This document shows positions 27,580 through 37,500 of a DNA stretch of 64,000 bases, in pieces (positions within the stretch are counted from its first letter, which is position 1; every line of letters begins with the position of its first letter). Source of the DNA: Nostoc sp. B(2019) (GTDB lineage Bacteria > Cyanobacteriota > Cyanobacteriia > Cyanobacteriales > Nostocaceae); assembly GCF_010091925.1 (NCBI RefSeq), contig NZ_WVID01000012.1, positions 62,001 to 126,000 of the forward strand, read 5' to 3'. The notes below the pieces were generated by a model that searched no databases, had not been told where the DNA came from, and saw only the letters and a program-made list of their open reading frames with translations. Both the position numbers and the translations under genes were made by a program.

Positions 27580-28317
27580 CTAGGGTGTAACCGTTGGTGT
27601 TGGTGTCGGTGTAACCGTTGGCGTCGCTGTTGGTGTCGCCATCGGTGTAGCTGTCGGCGTAGCCATTGGTGTCGCCGTTGGTGTCGCTGTCGGTGTTGCC
27701 GTTGGTGTCGCCGTTGGTGTCGCTATTGGCGTCGCTGTTGGTGTAGCCCTCGGTGTAGCTGTTGGTGTCGCAGTTGGCGTGGTCGTTGGCGTAGCTGTTG
27801 GTGTCGCCCTTGGTGTCGCCGTGGGCTTAGCTGTTGGTTGGCTCAAGGCTTTCTTAGCTTCTTCATTCAGCTTTTGGCGGAGTGCTAAATTAGCAATTCC
27901 GGTTTCTTGCAGCTGATATTTTTTCTGAAATTCCTTCACCACCTCTTCCGTCCGGGGGCCATAAAACTGATCGCGTGGGAGGGGAGGATTCGGCTTAACT
28001 ACTGCATTCAAATTTGCTTGCAGAATTTGCATGATGTTAGCGGCATAACCTTGGGTTTGTGGCCCTGCTATCCCATCAACTGGTTTTAGCTTATAACCCG
28101 TCTGAAATTCACGGATTGCTTTTCTGGTTTCCTCATCCGTCAAGGGTGTATTTGTAACCTTGACGTTGTAACCTAATCCCCGCAATACAGCACGGAATTG
28201 CTGTGGCGTATAATTACGCTGAATAGCTGCAAAACTGGTGTCAAAAACTACTAAGCTAGCAGTTATCAAGCAAGTTGTAGCAACTGACACGCTTGATTTT
28301 CCAAACTCACACCACAT
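27580..28317 (-). CDS. Exported peptidoglycan-binding-domain protein with a Thr-Pro repeat tail
   Basis: 245 residues. A signal peptide-like N-terminus (about 1-30) is followed by two peptidoglycan_binding_1-type units (about 35-95 and 100-155: ..[32 protein letters not shown].. and ..[20 protein letters not shown]..). From about residue 168 to the end the sequence is almost pure (TPTA)n or (TPMA)n. Probably a cell-wall protein whose rigid tail spans or crosses the envelope. The tail is encoded by a 12-bp minisatellite prone to length change. It is the only gene between two plus-strand genes. Confidence 0.8.
   Translation of the reverse strand: MWCEFGKSSVSVATTCLITASLVVFDTSFAAIQRNYTPQQFRAVLRGLGYNVKVTNTPLTDEETRKAIREFQTGYKLKPVDGIAGPQTQGYAANIMQILQANLNAVVKPNPPLPRDQFYGPRTEEVVKEFQKKYQLQETGIANLALRQKLNEEAKKALSQPTAKPTATPRATPTATPTTTPTATPTATPRATPTATPIATPTATPTATPTATPTATPMATPTATPMATPTATPTVTPTPTPTVTP
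27583..27835 (-). repeat. 12-bp coding minisatellite
   Basis: About twenty imperfect copies of a 12-bp unit (plus-strand form GGTGTCGCTGTT, varying at wobble positions) encode the Thr-Pro-Thr-Ala tail of the gene above. Confidence 0.9.
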
Positions 28318-28591
28318 ACTTAAAACTCCTTTGGATTAAATCAGCAGGATATAGAGATTAACAGATGCACCTTAAGTTTCTCTAACATCTTTTTTCTCTA
28401 TTTTTAATGAATTTTGATTAATTTGTGAGCTATTTTTTAATTAAACACTAAATTCATAAAAATATAATTTTGTCATCTATCAAGAGAAAGATTTTGAATT
28501 AGAAGTAGTCTGGTTATAGAAAGACCTGAAAATAAATAACAAAGAGATGTGAAATCTAAAATATTCAAATTTGTATAATCTAAAACTAAGA

Positions 28592-30037
28592 ATGAAAACA
28601 GCAAAATTACCCAAGCAGCGTAACCTTTGGTTTGAAAGATTGATGGCAATTACTGCCACAGTAAATTTAGGTTTAGTTTTGTTTGATTTAAGTTACGTGC
28701 CTGGGCGAGATTTCTACTTGCGAAGACTTCCCCAAATTACCCAGATTTATGATCCAATTAAAGGTATTGAACCCCATCGAGACACGAACAGATATCTGGA
28801 AACGGTAGCCGCCTTAGAAGAAGAAGTAAGCCAAGTAGGGTTACAGTCGCCTCAAGTAAAAACCAAGCTAGAGGAAATAAGGCGTCTAAGCAGCGAGATG
28901 ATTGACAGCAATCCGTTTGCGGGAGTGGATAAGAGTGGTACTCTGGAAAAAATCAAAAATCGGATGCGCGATCGCACCAGAGAAGAATCTGCAAAACGGG
29001 CCTTTGCCACTTTTTGGAGTCAGCCGTACCTATCCCAAAATGGCTGGAAACAAGAAATTAATTTTTTTAACCAGAAAATTCGTCCCCTAATTGCCGTTAA
29101 TTACTACCGCAGAATTGGGGAAAATGGCGAATTTATTGATGATTTCTGGATTATTGACTTACCGTTTGTGATTTTATTTGGCGTCGAATTGCTAGGGCGA
29201 ACCTTCTCTATCAGACACCGACATCCAGGTTTAAGCTGGTTAGAAGCAGTATTGTGGCGTTGGTACGACTTGTTCTTGCTGATACCATTTTGGCGATGGT
29301 TGCGAATCATACCCGTATTAATTCGTCTCGATCAAGCACGGATATTAGATCTTCATTTGGTGCGGCGGCAAATTCATCAAGGGATTGTTGCTAATTTTGC
29401 CGAGGAAATCACAGAAATTGTCGTAGTCAGGGTGATTAACCAAATCCAGGGTTCAATTCAGCGGGGTGAGTTAATGCGTTGGCTATTGCAAAAAGATAAC
29501 CTGCGTCCCTACATAGATATTAATAACGTGAATGAAGTAGAAGCGATCGCAGGTCTTTTGGTGCAAACAATTGTCTATCAAGTACTGCCCAAAATCCAAC
29601 CAGAGATCGTTGCTATTTTGCGCCACAACATTGAAACTGCCTTCCATCAAGTGCCCATCTACCGCAATCTCCAAAACTTTCCTGGCGTGGGACAAGCACA
29701 AACCCAGTTCAGCGAACAACTGGCAACTCAAATCACAACTAACCTGTACAACGCTGTGGTTAGCGCTGTTAAAGATCCTGTTGGTGCAAAACTCTCCAGT
29801 CAATTAATACAAAGCTTTAGCGAAGCCTTGGGAGCAGAAGTGCAGAAAAAACAAGTACTCTCAGAAATTCAGAGCTTACTTTTTGACTTCTTAGAGGAAA
29901 TCAAGCTCAACTACGTCCAGCGTTTATCCCAAGAAGATATAGACCAAATTATCGAACAAACTAGGCATCTACGAACACAAGCATCAGTTCCAACACTCGT
30001 AGATAAAGCTACTGTCCCAACAATTAGAGAAAAATAA
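28592..30037 (+). CDS. Conserved hypothetical membrane protein
   Basis: 481 residues from the ATG at 28592. A TTG seven codons upstream is possible but less likely. One membrane helix lies near the N-terminus (about 20-38) and a hydrophobic pair at about 185-240 (..WIIDLPFVILFGVELLGRTF.., ..WYDLFLLIPFWRWLRIIPV..). The soluble region between is charged and helical. The C-terminal 230 residues are helical and rich in Gln/Ile, with ..EEITEIVVVRVINQIQGSIQRG... The sequence suggests a cyanobacterial membrane protein family of unknown role. I do not recognise it further. Confidence 0.75.
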   Translation: MKTAKLPKQRNLWFERLMAITATVNLGLVLFDLSYVPGRDFYLRRLPQITQIYDPIKGIEPHRDTNRYLETVAALEEEVSQVGLQSPQVKTKLEEIRRLSSEMIDSNPFAGVDKSGTLEKIKNRMRDRTREESAKRAFATFWSQPYLSQNGWKQEINFFNQKIRPLIAVNYYRRIGENGEFIDDFWIIDLPFVILFGVELLGRTFSIRHRHPGLSWLEAVLWRWYDLFLLIPFWRWLRIIPVLIRLDQARILDLHLVRRQIHQGIVANFAEEITEIVVVRVINQIQGSIQRGELMRWLLQKDNLRPYIDINNVNEVEAIAGLLVQTIVYQVLPKIQPEIVAILRHNIETAFHQVPIYRNLQNFPGVGQAQTQFSEQLATQITTNLYNAVVSAVKDPVGAKLSSQLIQSFSEALGAEVQKKQVLSEIQSLLFDFLEEIKLNYVQRLSQEDIDQIIEQTRHLRTQASVPTLVDKATVPTIREK

Positions 30038-30425
30038 ATGCAGAGTAGGGGAAGCAACGAGCAGAGGAGCAGTGTTTCGGCTGCGCCCTTCTCCTGTGGT
30101 CAACGCTGCTTTGTAGCTTGCTTTCCGAAGGGTACGACTACGCTCAGGGCAAGCTCAGCCCTAGCGCTCAACAACCGTAGCAGGAGAGCAGAGGGAAGTT
30201 GGAGTAAGTCTTTCCCCTCCGCCCCTCCGCCCCTCTGCCCCTCTGCCTCCTAACCCTTGAACGCCAGCCAGTTCAACGCCACTCCCCTCAACGGAGGGAA
30301 CCTCCGCACAGGGGTGGCTCCTCAACGGGGGGAACCCCCCGAAGTTTGGATCGGAGGAAGCCTCCGCTCCAACTTCTCTTCGCACGTGACTGGCTCCTCT
30401 TGACCCTTGACTCTTGACTATCAAA
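30038..30425. repeat. Composite block of dispersed repeats upstream of rimP
   Basis: GC-rich palindromic DNA in an AT-rich gap. The right part (about 30245-30420) begins with ACCCTTGAACGCCA and ends with TGGCTCC.CTTGACCC.. like the 155-bp repeat, but has a different core with several inverted pieces (GGAGGGAACCTCC, GGGGGGAACCCCCC, GGAGGAAGCCTCC). The left part (about 30060-30190) is another repeat type. No credible gene. The open frame 30038-30253 has only repeat sequence. Confidence 0.7.
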
Positions 30426-30449
30426 GAAATGCGCTAAACTCAAATTAGG

Positions 30450-30528
30450 GGCGAACCATCATGGTTCGTCACAAGACTTCTTGGAAGATATTCCTATCGC
30501 AGGAAGTGGGTCGATGCCCACTTTTTTT
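30450..30528 (+). promoter_or_regulatory. Structured leader / attenuator-like hairpins before rimP
   Basis: Hairpin 1: GGCGAACC (30450-30457) pairs with GGTTCGTC (30463-30470). Hairpin 2: AAGTGGG (30504-30510) pairs with CCCACTT (30517-30523), followed by a run of seven T (30522-30528), ending 13 bp before the rimP ATG at 30542. This is a terminator-like structure directly upstream of the start codon. It could control the rimP-nusA-infB transcript by attenuation. Function inferred. Confidence 0.6.
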
Positions 30529-30541
30529 ATTGAATTCTCGC

Positions 30542-31003
30542 ATGACTCATCCCTTAGTCCCACAAATTATTGATTTGGCGACACCAGTAGCAAAAGAACT
30601 GGGGTTGGAAGTTGTTGGTGTAGTTTTTCACACTAACCAACGTCCGCCAGTATTGCGGGTAGATATCCGTAATCCTCAGCGAGATACTGGGTTGGATGAT
30701 TGTGAGAGGATGAGCCGTGCTTTAGAAGCCTTCTTAGATGCAGCGGAAATCGTTCCAGATGCTTATGTTTTGGAAGTATCCAGTCCTGGTATTTCGCGGC
30801 AACTAGTCACTGACAGGGAGTTTATTTCCTTTAAAGGATTTCCTGTAATCATCTCCACCTCTCCACCCTACGACGGACAGCAAGAGTGGACTGGTCAGTT
30901 AATTCGCCGAGATGAGACAAAAGTTTACTTAAACCAAAAAGGTCGTGTAGTCGAAATTCCGCGCTCCCTAATTACTAGGGTGCAGATGGATGAGCGCCGA
31001 TAG
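30542..31003 (+). CDS. rimP: Ribosome maturation factor RimP
   Basis: RimP assists assembly of the 30S subunit in the cytoplasm. From the ATG at 30542 the protein has 153 residues, the usual length, beginning [20 protein letters not shown]. Conserved pieces are ..[29 protein letters not shown].., ..[14 protein letters not shown].. and the C-terminal SH3-like part ..[22 protein letters not shown]... An in-frame ATG at 30461 would add 27 residues, but these overlap the leader hairpins and have no family match. First gene of rimP-nusA-rnpM-infB. Confidence 0.93.
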   Translation: MTHPLVPQIIDLATPVAKELGLEVVGVVFHTNQRPPVLRVDIRNPQRDTGLDDCERMSRALEAFLDAAEIVPDAYVLEVSSPGISRQLVTDREFISFKGFPVIISTSPPYDGQQEWTGQLIRRDETKVYLNQKGRVVEIPRSLITRVQMDERR

Positions 31004-31046
31004 GTGATTTGAGATTTGAGATTTTGCAGAAAGTCTGTAGCAAGAT

Positions 31047-31131
31047 CCCCCAGAGTGCGTCGGCTTCCGGCAAAAGACGCCACCTGCTTAAAGCCGGGAA
31101 ACCCTTCCAACGCAGTGGCTCAGCTTTCCAA
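31047..31131. repeat. Partial relative of the dispersed repeat in the rimP-nusA spacer
   Basis: ..GTCGGCTTCCGGCAAAAGAC.. then ..GCCGGGAAACCC..CCAACGCAGTGGCT matches parts of 17975-18129 (GAGCCGAC.., GTCGGGAAACCC.., CCAACGCAGTGGCT) in the same order, with much divergence. The rest of the rimP-nusA gap contains short tandem ATTTGAG and AATCCAAAATT-like units. Confidence 0.6.
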
Positions 31132-31290
31132 GACAGATTTTGGATTGAGGACTGGTGATGTAATTAGGTAATGGGGAATGGGAAACCGAGCCACAATTAC
31201 CTATTGCTAATCACTAATCCCTAATTTAAATCTAAAATTTAAAATCCAAAATTGCGCTGGGTGCTTACATAAAACTTAAGGAGATTGCTT

Positions 31291-32571
31291 ATGTCAATGG
31301 TTAGTTTACCTGGATTAAAAGAATTAATTGAAAGTATAAGTCGCGAGCGTAATTTACCCCGTCTTGCAGTTCAATCAGCTATTAGAGAAGCCTTACTTAA
31401 GGGTTACGAACGCTATCGTCGTGCCCAAAATTTAGAACGCAAACAGTTTGACGAAGATTATTTTGATAATTTTGAAGTAGAACTTGATATTGAAGGAGAA
31501 GGGTTTCGCGTTCTTTCTACTAAAACCATTGTCGAAGAAGTCAGCAACTCAGACCATCAAATTTCCCTAGACGAAGTTCAATTAGTAGCTCCTGAAGCGC
31601 AGTTAGGGGACTCTGTAGTGCTGGATGTTACCCCAGATCAAGGAGAATTTGGTCGGATGGCAGCGATGCAGACCAAGCAGGTACTAGCGCAAAAACTACG
31701 GGATCAACAACGCCAGATGGTGCAAGAAGAGTTCCAAGATTTAGAAGGAACTGTCTTGCAAGCAAGAGTTTTGCGGTTTGAGAGACAATCTGTGATTCTG
31801 GCAGTTACCAGCGGCTTTGGTCAGCCAGAGGTAGAAGCTGAATTACCTAAGCGGGAACAGCTGCCCAACGATAATTATCGGGCGAATGCCACATTTAAAG
31901 TCTATCTCAAAAAAGTTTCCCAAGGTCAGCAACGGGGGCCGCAGTTGCTCGTATCTCGCGCCGATGCTGGTTTGGTAGTTTATCTTTTCGCTAACGAAGT
32001 GCCGGAAATTGAGGATGAAGTGGTGCGGATTGTCGCCGTAGCGCGGGAAGCTAATCCTCCCTCCCGTTATGTGGGCCCCCGGACTAAAATAGCAGTAGAC
32101 ACTCTTGATCGCGATGTTGACCCAGTAGGTGCTTGTATTGGAGCGCGGGGATCGCGGATTCAAGTGGTAGTTAACGAATTGCGCGGTGAAAAAATAGATG
32201 TGATTCGCTGGTCTCCAGACCCAGCAACATACATTGCCAATGCCTTAAGTCCAGCACGAGTGGATGAAGTGCGCCTGATGGATCCAGAAACTCGGCAAAC
32301 TCACGTCCTAGTAGCAGAAGATCAATTGAGTTTAGCTATTGGGAAAGAAGGGCAAAATGTCCGTTTGGCTGCCCGCTTGACTGGTTGGAAAATTGACATT
32401 AAAGACAAAGCTAAGTATGATTACGCGGCAGAAGATGCCAAGTTTGCAGCCTCACGAGCAAAATATCAACAAGAGCAAGAAGATGACATTGATTATGAGG
32501 AACTAGAGGATGAAAATCAAGAAGAACTAGAATTAGAGGATGATAGTTTCGACACTAACGATGAAGAATAA
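31291..32571 (+). CDS. nusA: Transcription termination/antitermination protein NusA
   Basis: 426 residues, the start being the ATG at 31291 with AAGGAG seven bases upstream. An N-terminal RNA-polymerase-binding domain is followed by the S1 domain (about 135-200, ..GTVLQARVLRFERQSVILAV..) and two KH domains (..DPVGACIGARGSRIQVVVNELRGEKIDVI.., then ..AIGKEGQNVRLAARLTGWKIDI..). The short acidic C-terminal tail (..YEELEDENQEELELEDD..) replaces the longer acidic repeats of enterobacteria, normal for cyanobacteria. It binds nascent RNA and polymerase, and lies between rimP and rnpM. Confidence 0.97.
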   Translation: MSMVSLPGLKELIESISRERNLPRLAVQSAIREALLKGYERYRRAQNLERKQFDEDYFDNFEVELDIEGEGFRVLSTKTIVEEVSNSDHQISLDEVQLVAPEAQLGDSVVLDVTPDQGEFGRMAAMQTKQVLAQKLRDQQRQMVQEEFQDLEGTVLQARVLRFERQSVILAVTSGFGQPEVEAELPKREQLPNDNYRANATFKVYLKKVSQGQQRGPQLLVSRADAGLVVYLFANEVPEIEDEVVRIVAVAREANPPSRYVGPRTKIAVDTLDRDVDPVGACIGARGSRIQVVVNELRGEKIDVIRWSPDPATYIANALSPARVDEVRLMDPETRQTHVLVAEDQLSLAIGKEGQNVRLAARLTGWKIDIKDKAKYDYAAEDAKFAASRAKYQQEQEDDIDYEELEDENQEELELEDDSFDTNDEE

Positions 32572-32717
32572 TTTATTAGCCTCTGGAGTTCTGGTAATGT
32601 TGAATGCATTCCCAGTCTTAACAATTACTTTTTGCAAGGTAACTTGATACAAGCAAAAATTGGCAATAACAAACTTTTTTTACAACCAAACTGCTGACAT
32701 AAGGTTGCAGAGAACCG

Positions 32718-32987
32718 ATGAAACCAAATTATCGGCGCTGTACTAGTTGCCGCAAAGTAGGCTTAAAAGAAGAGTTTTGGCGGATTGTCCGCGTCTTTCC
32801 ATCGGGGAAGGTACAATTAGATATGGGCATGGGGCGTTCTGCCTATATTTGTCCGCAAGTGAGTTGCCTACAAGCGGCTCAAAAAAAAAATCGACTAGGG
32901 CGATCGCTACATGCATCAGTGCCAGAAGCACTGTATCAAACATTGTGGCAGCGTCTAGCCCAAAGCAATAGCCAAAATAAAACTTAG
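32718..32987 (+). CDS. rnpM: YlxR family protein (RnpM, DUF448)
   Basis: 89 residues matching the YlxR/DUF448 fold: N-terminal ..NYRRCTSCRKVGLKEEFWRIVR.. (Cys-x2-Cys), then ..GRSAYICPQVSCLQAAQKKNRLGRSL... Homologues bind RNase P RNA or influence transcription. It sits at its usual place between nusA and infB, starting from an ATG after a weak ribosome site. The 146-bp gap after nusA shows no other gene. Confidence 0.92.
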   Translation: MKPNYRRCTSCRKVGLKEEFWRIVRVFPSGKVQLDMGMGRSAYICPQVSCLQAAQKKNRLGRSLHASVPEALYQTLWQRLAQSNSQNKT

Positions 32988-33418
32988 TTGGAACAACTTT
33001 GTGGCGGTAATCCAAAAGAAGAATTGTACCGAAAGCCGAACTAATCGCGCTTTCATCACACTTCTGCGATTGGTAGGGTTAGTGCCAAAATAGTAAATGG
33101 GTGTAATAGGCAAGCAGCTCTCCAATAAGAAGAGAGGCGAAGCAATACTCCCAACAAGGTTTACTCAATTGTGTTGTGGAAGACTCAGAATCAGCAAAAC
33201 AAGAAACTACAAAATGGCAACCTGGTAGCGCTCAGGCGCAATTCGGCGTCAACCGTCTTTCCTGGTGGAGACGCCAGCGTTAAACCGAAACATCTCTCTT
33301 TCCTGATTGGAGGCACCGACAAAATCTGAACGGCAACCAAAAAACAGTAATCAAAGGATGGAGATGTCGCAAACCAGGCAACCATCCGCTAAAACTGTAA
33401 ATTAAAGGGGAAGAGTGG
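32988..33418. other. Gap between rnpM and infB
   Basis: No gene. In many bacteria a ribosomal L7Ae-like gene lies here. I see none. A fragment around 33224-33280 (GGCGTC..GACGCCAGCG) resembles the dispersed-repeat family. Confidence 0.45.
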
Positions 33419-36400
33419 ATGAACAACGGCAAAGTTAGAATCTACGAATTATCAAAGGAATTGAATTTGGATAACAAAGAGCTATTAGCAATTTGCGACC
33501 AGCTCAACATTGCGGTCAAAAGCCATAGCAGCACGATTTCAGAATCGGAGGCAGAACGTATCCGTTCGGCTGCGGAAAAACTCGCGGCTACAAATGGAAC
33601 GCCTAAAAAAGAATTAGGTATAACCACTCACAAACCAAATTCGCCACAAAATGGCGGACGTAACCGACCTGCTCCACCTCACAAACAACAAATTTTGGAA
33701 ATTCGTAAACCCAAAATATTGAGAAATCCTACCTCCAACGCCCCAGAGGCGTCAGTCGCTACCAATACCCAAGCTGCCTTGTCTGAAGCTAATCCTCCTT
33801 CACCTCCACGGCCCTTCGCTACACCTGTCTCACCCATGCAGCCGACGGCACCAATTCGACCTGTAACCCGGAATCAGCCTGAAACCGCACAGCAACCTAC
33901 TGTCATAGATGCGGATCAAAAGCCTAATACAGATCAAACACCGGAAAAAATAGCAGCAGAAAAACCGGAAAAAACGGTTCCACCCAGACCAAAACCAGAA
34001 AAAGCTCAAAAACCGCAACTGGTTGCTCCACCGTCAAGACCATTGACGGAAGAACCGCAGGCAGATGAGCCGCAATCTCAGGCAGATAAACCCGTACTTA
34101 AACGCGATCGCCCACGGCGTGTCGAAGACGATCGCGATCAAGTCAAGCCAAAAGTCGCTAAGCTCACAGCTGACCAGACCCCACAAACTGCACCGCAAAG
34201 ACAGGGTCGTCCCACTCCGCCGCCTGTCAAGCCAGAGCATAGGGTGAATAGACCATCTGCACCAGCACCGCTAGGAGAAGGGCAAAGACCCAGACCAGCA
34301 CGTCCTGGTGAAGCTGTAGCAGCAATGCCAATAGCTACCCCACCCAGACAGATGTCAGGAGTAGCGGCGAAATCTGAAGGATTGGGTGATGAGCCAGTTG
34401 CACCCGATCTCCTCGATTTGAAACGCCCAACTCCACCCCGTCCCACGAAAGGTGGCAAAAAGTGGGTAGAAGAAGAAATCATTGACGAAGTAAAAGAAAA
34501 GGCAAAGGCCGGCGTCAAAGGTAAGCGAATCAAGCCGATACTTGATGATGAATTTGAAGAAGAAGATTTGCTGGACGAAGATGGTCTAGAAATACCAGCC
34601 ACAGTCCAAGTCAGCCTTTCCATCGCCCGTCCTCCCAAACCCAAGGCTGCCAGACCTGCACAGCCAATTGCCGCAGCGGTTGTCAGCACTCCAACTGCCA
34701 GGGGTAGTAGAAAGTCTAGTTACAACCGCGACCAAAACCGTCGCCAAGAAACCGAGATCAAGCGTGAGCGTCCAGAAAAAGTGGTAGTGACAGGCCCGCT
34801 GACAGTGCAAGAACTGGCTGACGTTATGGCCGTTGCCGATACAGAGATTGTAAAAATCCTGTTCCTCAAAGGCATGGCAGTGAGTATCACCCAAAATCTG
34901 GATATTCCCACAATTACTCTGGTAGGAAAAGAACTAGAAATAGAAGTCGAAACCGCCGAACCAGAAGCAGAAGCCCGGAAAGTCACAGAAATGGTCGGTG
35001 CGGAAGACTTGGATTATCTCCACCGCCGTCCGCCAGTAGTGACAATTATGGGTCACGTAGACCACGGCAAAACAACTCTACTCGACTCGATTCGTAAAAC
35101 CAAAGTGGCTGCTGGCGAAGCAGGTGGTATTACCCAACACATCGGTGCATATCATGTCGATGTGGAACATGAAGGCAAAATGCAGCAGATTGTCTTCCTG
35201 GATACCCCCGGTCACGAAGCCTTTACAGCTATGCGGGCGCGAGGAGCACGGGTAACAGATATTGCCATTTTGGTAGTAGCTGCTGATGATGGCGTCCGTC
35301 CTCAAACTGTTGAAGCAGTTAGCCACGCGCAAGCTGCCGGTGTGCCAATTATTGTGGCGATCAACAAGATTGATAAAGAAGGGGCGCAACCGGAGCGGGT
35401 GAAACAAGAACTCACCCAGTATGGTCTAACCGCAGAAGACTGGGGCGGCGAGACAATCATGGTTCCCGTGAGCGCTATCCGAGGCGAAAACCTAGATACG
35501 CTTTTAGAGATGATTCTGCTCGTAGCAGAGGTAGAAGAACTCAACGCGAACCCAGACCGCTCTGCTAAAGGAACGGTAATTGAAGCCCATCTGGATAAAG
35601 CTAAGGGAGCAGTTGCTACCCTGCTGATTCAGAATGGTACTCTACACGTGGGAGATATGCTGGTAGCTGGCTCCGCCTTTGGTAAGGTGCGAGCAATGGT
35701 CAATGACAGAGGCGCAAGAGTAGATGTCGCTTCTCCCTCCTTTGCAGTTGAGGTATTAGGCTTAAGTGAAGTACCAGCCGCAGGTGATGAGTTTGAAGTC
35801 TTCGAGAACGAAAAAGAAGCCAGAACACTCGCAGCCGACAGAGCTGACAAACAACGCCAATCCCGCCTCTTACAGGGACGTGTCACCCTCACAACCCTCT
35901 CCGCTCAGGCACAAGAAGGCGAGTTGAAAGAACTCAACTTAATCCTCAAGGGAGACGTACAAGGTTCTGTAGAAGCCATTGTGGGAGCGCTCAAGCAAAT
36001 CCCGCAAAACGAAGTCCAAATTCGGATGCTGTTGGCTACTGCTGGAGAAATCACCGAGACAGATATCGACTTAGCAGCCGCCAGTAACGCTGTGATTATT
36101 GGCTTCAACACTACCTTCGCTAGTGGAGCAAGACAAGCCGCAGATGAGGCTGGTGTAGATGTCCGGGAATACAACATTATCTACAAACTCTTGGAAGACA
36201 TCCAAGATGCCTTGGAAGGTCTTTTGGAACCAGAGTTGGTGGAAGAACCCTTGGGTCAAACCGAAGTACGTGCTGTCTTCCCAGTCGGTCGTGGTGCGGT
36301 TGCCGGTTGCTATGTTCAATCTGGCAAGCTGATCCGCAACTGCAAAGTGCGGGTGCGTCGCGGCAATAAGGTGATCTATGAAGGTGTCCTGGATTCCCTA

Positions 36401-36547
36401 AAACGGATGAAAGAGGACTCCCGTGAGGTCAACGCCGGTTATGAATGCGGTGTCGGCATTGATAAATTCAATGATTGGGTTGAAGGTGACATCATCGAAG
36501 CCTACCAGATGGTGACTAAGCGCCGTACTCTCACATTGACGAAATGA
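33419..36547 (+). CDS. infB: Translation initiation factor IF-2
   Basis: IF-2 is the GTPase placing fMet-tRNA on the 30S subunit. 1042 residues. The first 50 or so are an IF2_N domain (..[21 protein letters not shown]..). About 60-400 is a long Pro/Glu/Lys-rich, low-complexity linker, unusually large. A second IF2_N is at about 460-510. The G domain has GHVDHGKTT (about 544), DTPGH (about 595) and NKID (about 649). Domain 2 and the C-terminal domains end with ..[10 protein letters not shown]... The ATG has no other plausible start. The long linker is common in cyanobacteria. Confidence 0.97.
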   Translation: MNNGKVRIYELSKELNLDNKELLAICDQLNIAVKSHSSTISESEAERIRSAAEKLAATNGTPKKELGITTHKPNSPQNGGRNRPAPPHKQQILEIRKPKILRNPTSNAPEASVATNTQAALSEANPPSPPRPFATPVSPMQPTAPIRPVTRNQPETAQQPTVIDADQKPNTDQTPEKIAAEKPEKTVPPRPKPEKAQKPQLVAPPSRPLTEEPQADEPQSQADKPVLKRDRPRRVEDDRDQVKPKVAKLTADQTPQTAPQRQGRPTPPPVKPEHRVNRPSAPAPLGEGQRPRPARPGEAVAAMPIATPPRQMSGVAAKSEGLGDEPVAPDLLDLKRPTPPRPTKGGKKWVEEEIIDEVKEKAKAGVKGKRIKPILDDEFEEEDLLDEDGLEIPATVQVSLSIARPPKPKAARPAQPIAAAVVSTPTARGSRKSSYNRDQNRRQETEIKRERPEKVVVTGPLTVQELADVMAVADTEIVKILFLKGMAVSITQNLDIPTITLVGKELEIEVETAEPEAEARKVTEMVGAEDLDYLHRRPPVVTIMGHVDHGKTTLLDSIRKTKVAAGEAGGITQHIGAYHVDVEHEGKMQQIVFLDTPGHEAFTAMRARGARVTDIAILVVAADDGVRPQTVEAVSHAQAAGVPIIVAINKIDKEGAQPERVKQELTQYGLTAEDWGGETIMVPVSAIRGENLDTLLEMILLVAEVEELNANPDRSAKGTVIEAHLDKAKGAVATLLIQNGTLHVGDMLVAGSAFGKVRAMVNDRGARVDVASPSFAVEVLGLSEVPAAGDEFEVFENEKEARTLAADRADKQRQSRLLQGRVTLTTLSAQAQEGELKELNLILKGDVQGSVEAIVGALKQIPQNEVQIRMLLATAGEITETDIDLAAASNAVIIGFNTTFASGARQAADEAGVDVREYNIIYKLLEDIQDALEGLLEPELVEEPLGQTEVRAVFPVGRGAVAGCYVQSGKLIRNCKVRVRRGNKVIYEGVLDSLKRMKEDSREVNAGYECGVGIDKFNDWVEGDIIEAYQMVTKRRTLTLTK

Positions 36548-36610
36548 TCACAAAGGGAGAGTGGAAGAGTGGGAGAGTGAGAGAGTAGAGGAGTGGAAGA
36601 GTAATTTGAA
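36548..36610 (+). repeat. Purine-rich tandem repeats after infB
   Basis: Degenerate units of the type GGGAGAGT/GGAAGAGT follow the infB stop codon, another STRR-like stretch. No gene. Confidence 0.6.
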
Positions 36611-36684
36611 ATTTTTAACTCTTATCCCCCCCATCTCCTTTTCCCTACTCTGCTTTTCTCCCTATCTTCCCCTCCTCTTGTCCT

Positions 36685-37296
36685 ATGCCCTCATTTCGCT
36701 CTGAACCTATCCTGTGGATTCACGTTGCTGGATTGGCAACGCTACCTATTTTTTTGGTGCTGTGCTTATTGTTCCTGTCTGTAGGTGAGCCACTGTTGCC
36801 AATGTGGATGGAACTGTTCCTAGTGGCCGCCATTGGTATTGTTCCTCTGCTGTGGATGCAGCTGCGCCGCCCTTTTTATATATTTGCGATTTTGGGAATA
36901 GCCTTAAAACCAGAAAATCTGACAGAGAGGCAGCGAAAAATTCTCTGTTTAATTAATACAAAGTTAAATCGGATGCTGTCCCTGCTAGCAGCAGTATTAT
37001 TAGTATGGGTGCTGTGGCATCTCTACCAAGTTGCCCCAATGGTAGCCAATGTAGCTAAATTTTTACCACAATGGCGTAGTCTGGGGCTACTGCTTGCTGC
37101 TTTAGCCTTTTTAGCAAGCAATCTATTTTTACAAATTCCTGTGAGTGTCGCGCGAATTTTAGTGACTAATGACACAGATTTTGCAGCCGCAGAACCATTA
37201 TCTTTAGAAAAGATTAAGCAAGATTTCACAATTTTAGGGGTACGGGTTAATCAAATCTTGCCCCATTTGGATCTGGAAGTTAAAACTGAGGAATGA
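36685..37296 (+). CDS. Low-complexity tail membrane protein
   Basis: 203 residues with four hydrophobic helices (about 12-32, 42-60, 95-112, 130-150). The short hydrophilic C-terminal tail reads ..LDLEVKTEE. The first helices are Leu-rich. A family of this description usually lies next to infB in cyanobacteria, matching this position 138 bp after infB. Function unknown. The ATG is supported only by the ORF and by the adjacent small gene, whose start is 6 bp after the stop. Confidence 0.75.
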   Translation: MPSFRSEPILWIHVAGLATLPIFLVLCLLFLSVGEPLLPMWMELFLVAAIGIVPLLWMQLRRPFYIFAILGIALKPENLTERQRKILCLINTKLNRMLSLLAAVLLVWVLWHLYQVAPMVANVAKFLPQWRSLGLLLAALAFLASNLFLQIPVSVARILVTNDTDFAAAEPLSLEKIKQDFTILGVRVNQILPHLDLEVKTEE

Positions 37297-37302
37297 GGAA
37301 CT

Positions 37303-37500
37303 ATGGCTCAAATTCCAGCTTCTAGCGATCGCCAAATTTCTCCTGATTCTGAAATTTGGTATAGCCTCAAATACGCAATCTCTTCAAGTTCCGGCTTTCA
37401 ACGCTGGCAGCTAGAACGCGATGCTCAATTACAAGGGCTTCGCCTGGAACAGCAGGTACAGCGGTATTTAAGAGAAACTTTAGAGACTTTAGCTTACTAA
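37303..37500 (+). CDS. Small conserved-looking protein, unknown function
   Basis: 65 residues, MAQIPASSDRQISPDSEIWY.., ending in amphipathic helix ..LEQQVQRYLRETLETLAY. GAGGAA lies just before the ATG and it follows the upstream membrane gene by 6 bp, so it is likely co-transcribed. The stop overlaps the stop of the convergent gene by 4 bp. No recognised domain. Confidence 0.65.
   Translation: MAQIPASSDRQISPDSEIWYSLKYAISSSSGFQRWQLERDAQLQGLRLEQQVQRYLRETLETLAY

Noticed and set aside
27583-27835. Repeat array resembling CRISPR
   Set aside because: Units are 12 bp, tandem, without spacers and coding.
30038-30253. Frame of 71 codons after the hypothetical membrane gene
   Set aside because: The translation is only repeat sequence, and both strands have similar open frames there.
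30461-30541. N-terminal extension of rimP
   Set aside because: An in-frame ATG at 30461 exists, but the extra codons coincide with the leader hairpins and the family starts at 30542.
34138-34689. Long antisense frame in infB
   Set aside because: It is the shadow of the Pro-rich linker. GC-rich low-complexity DNA often stays open on both strands.
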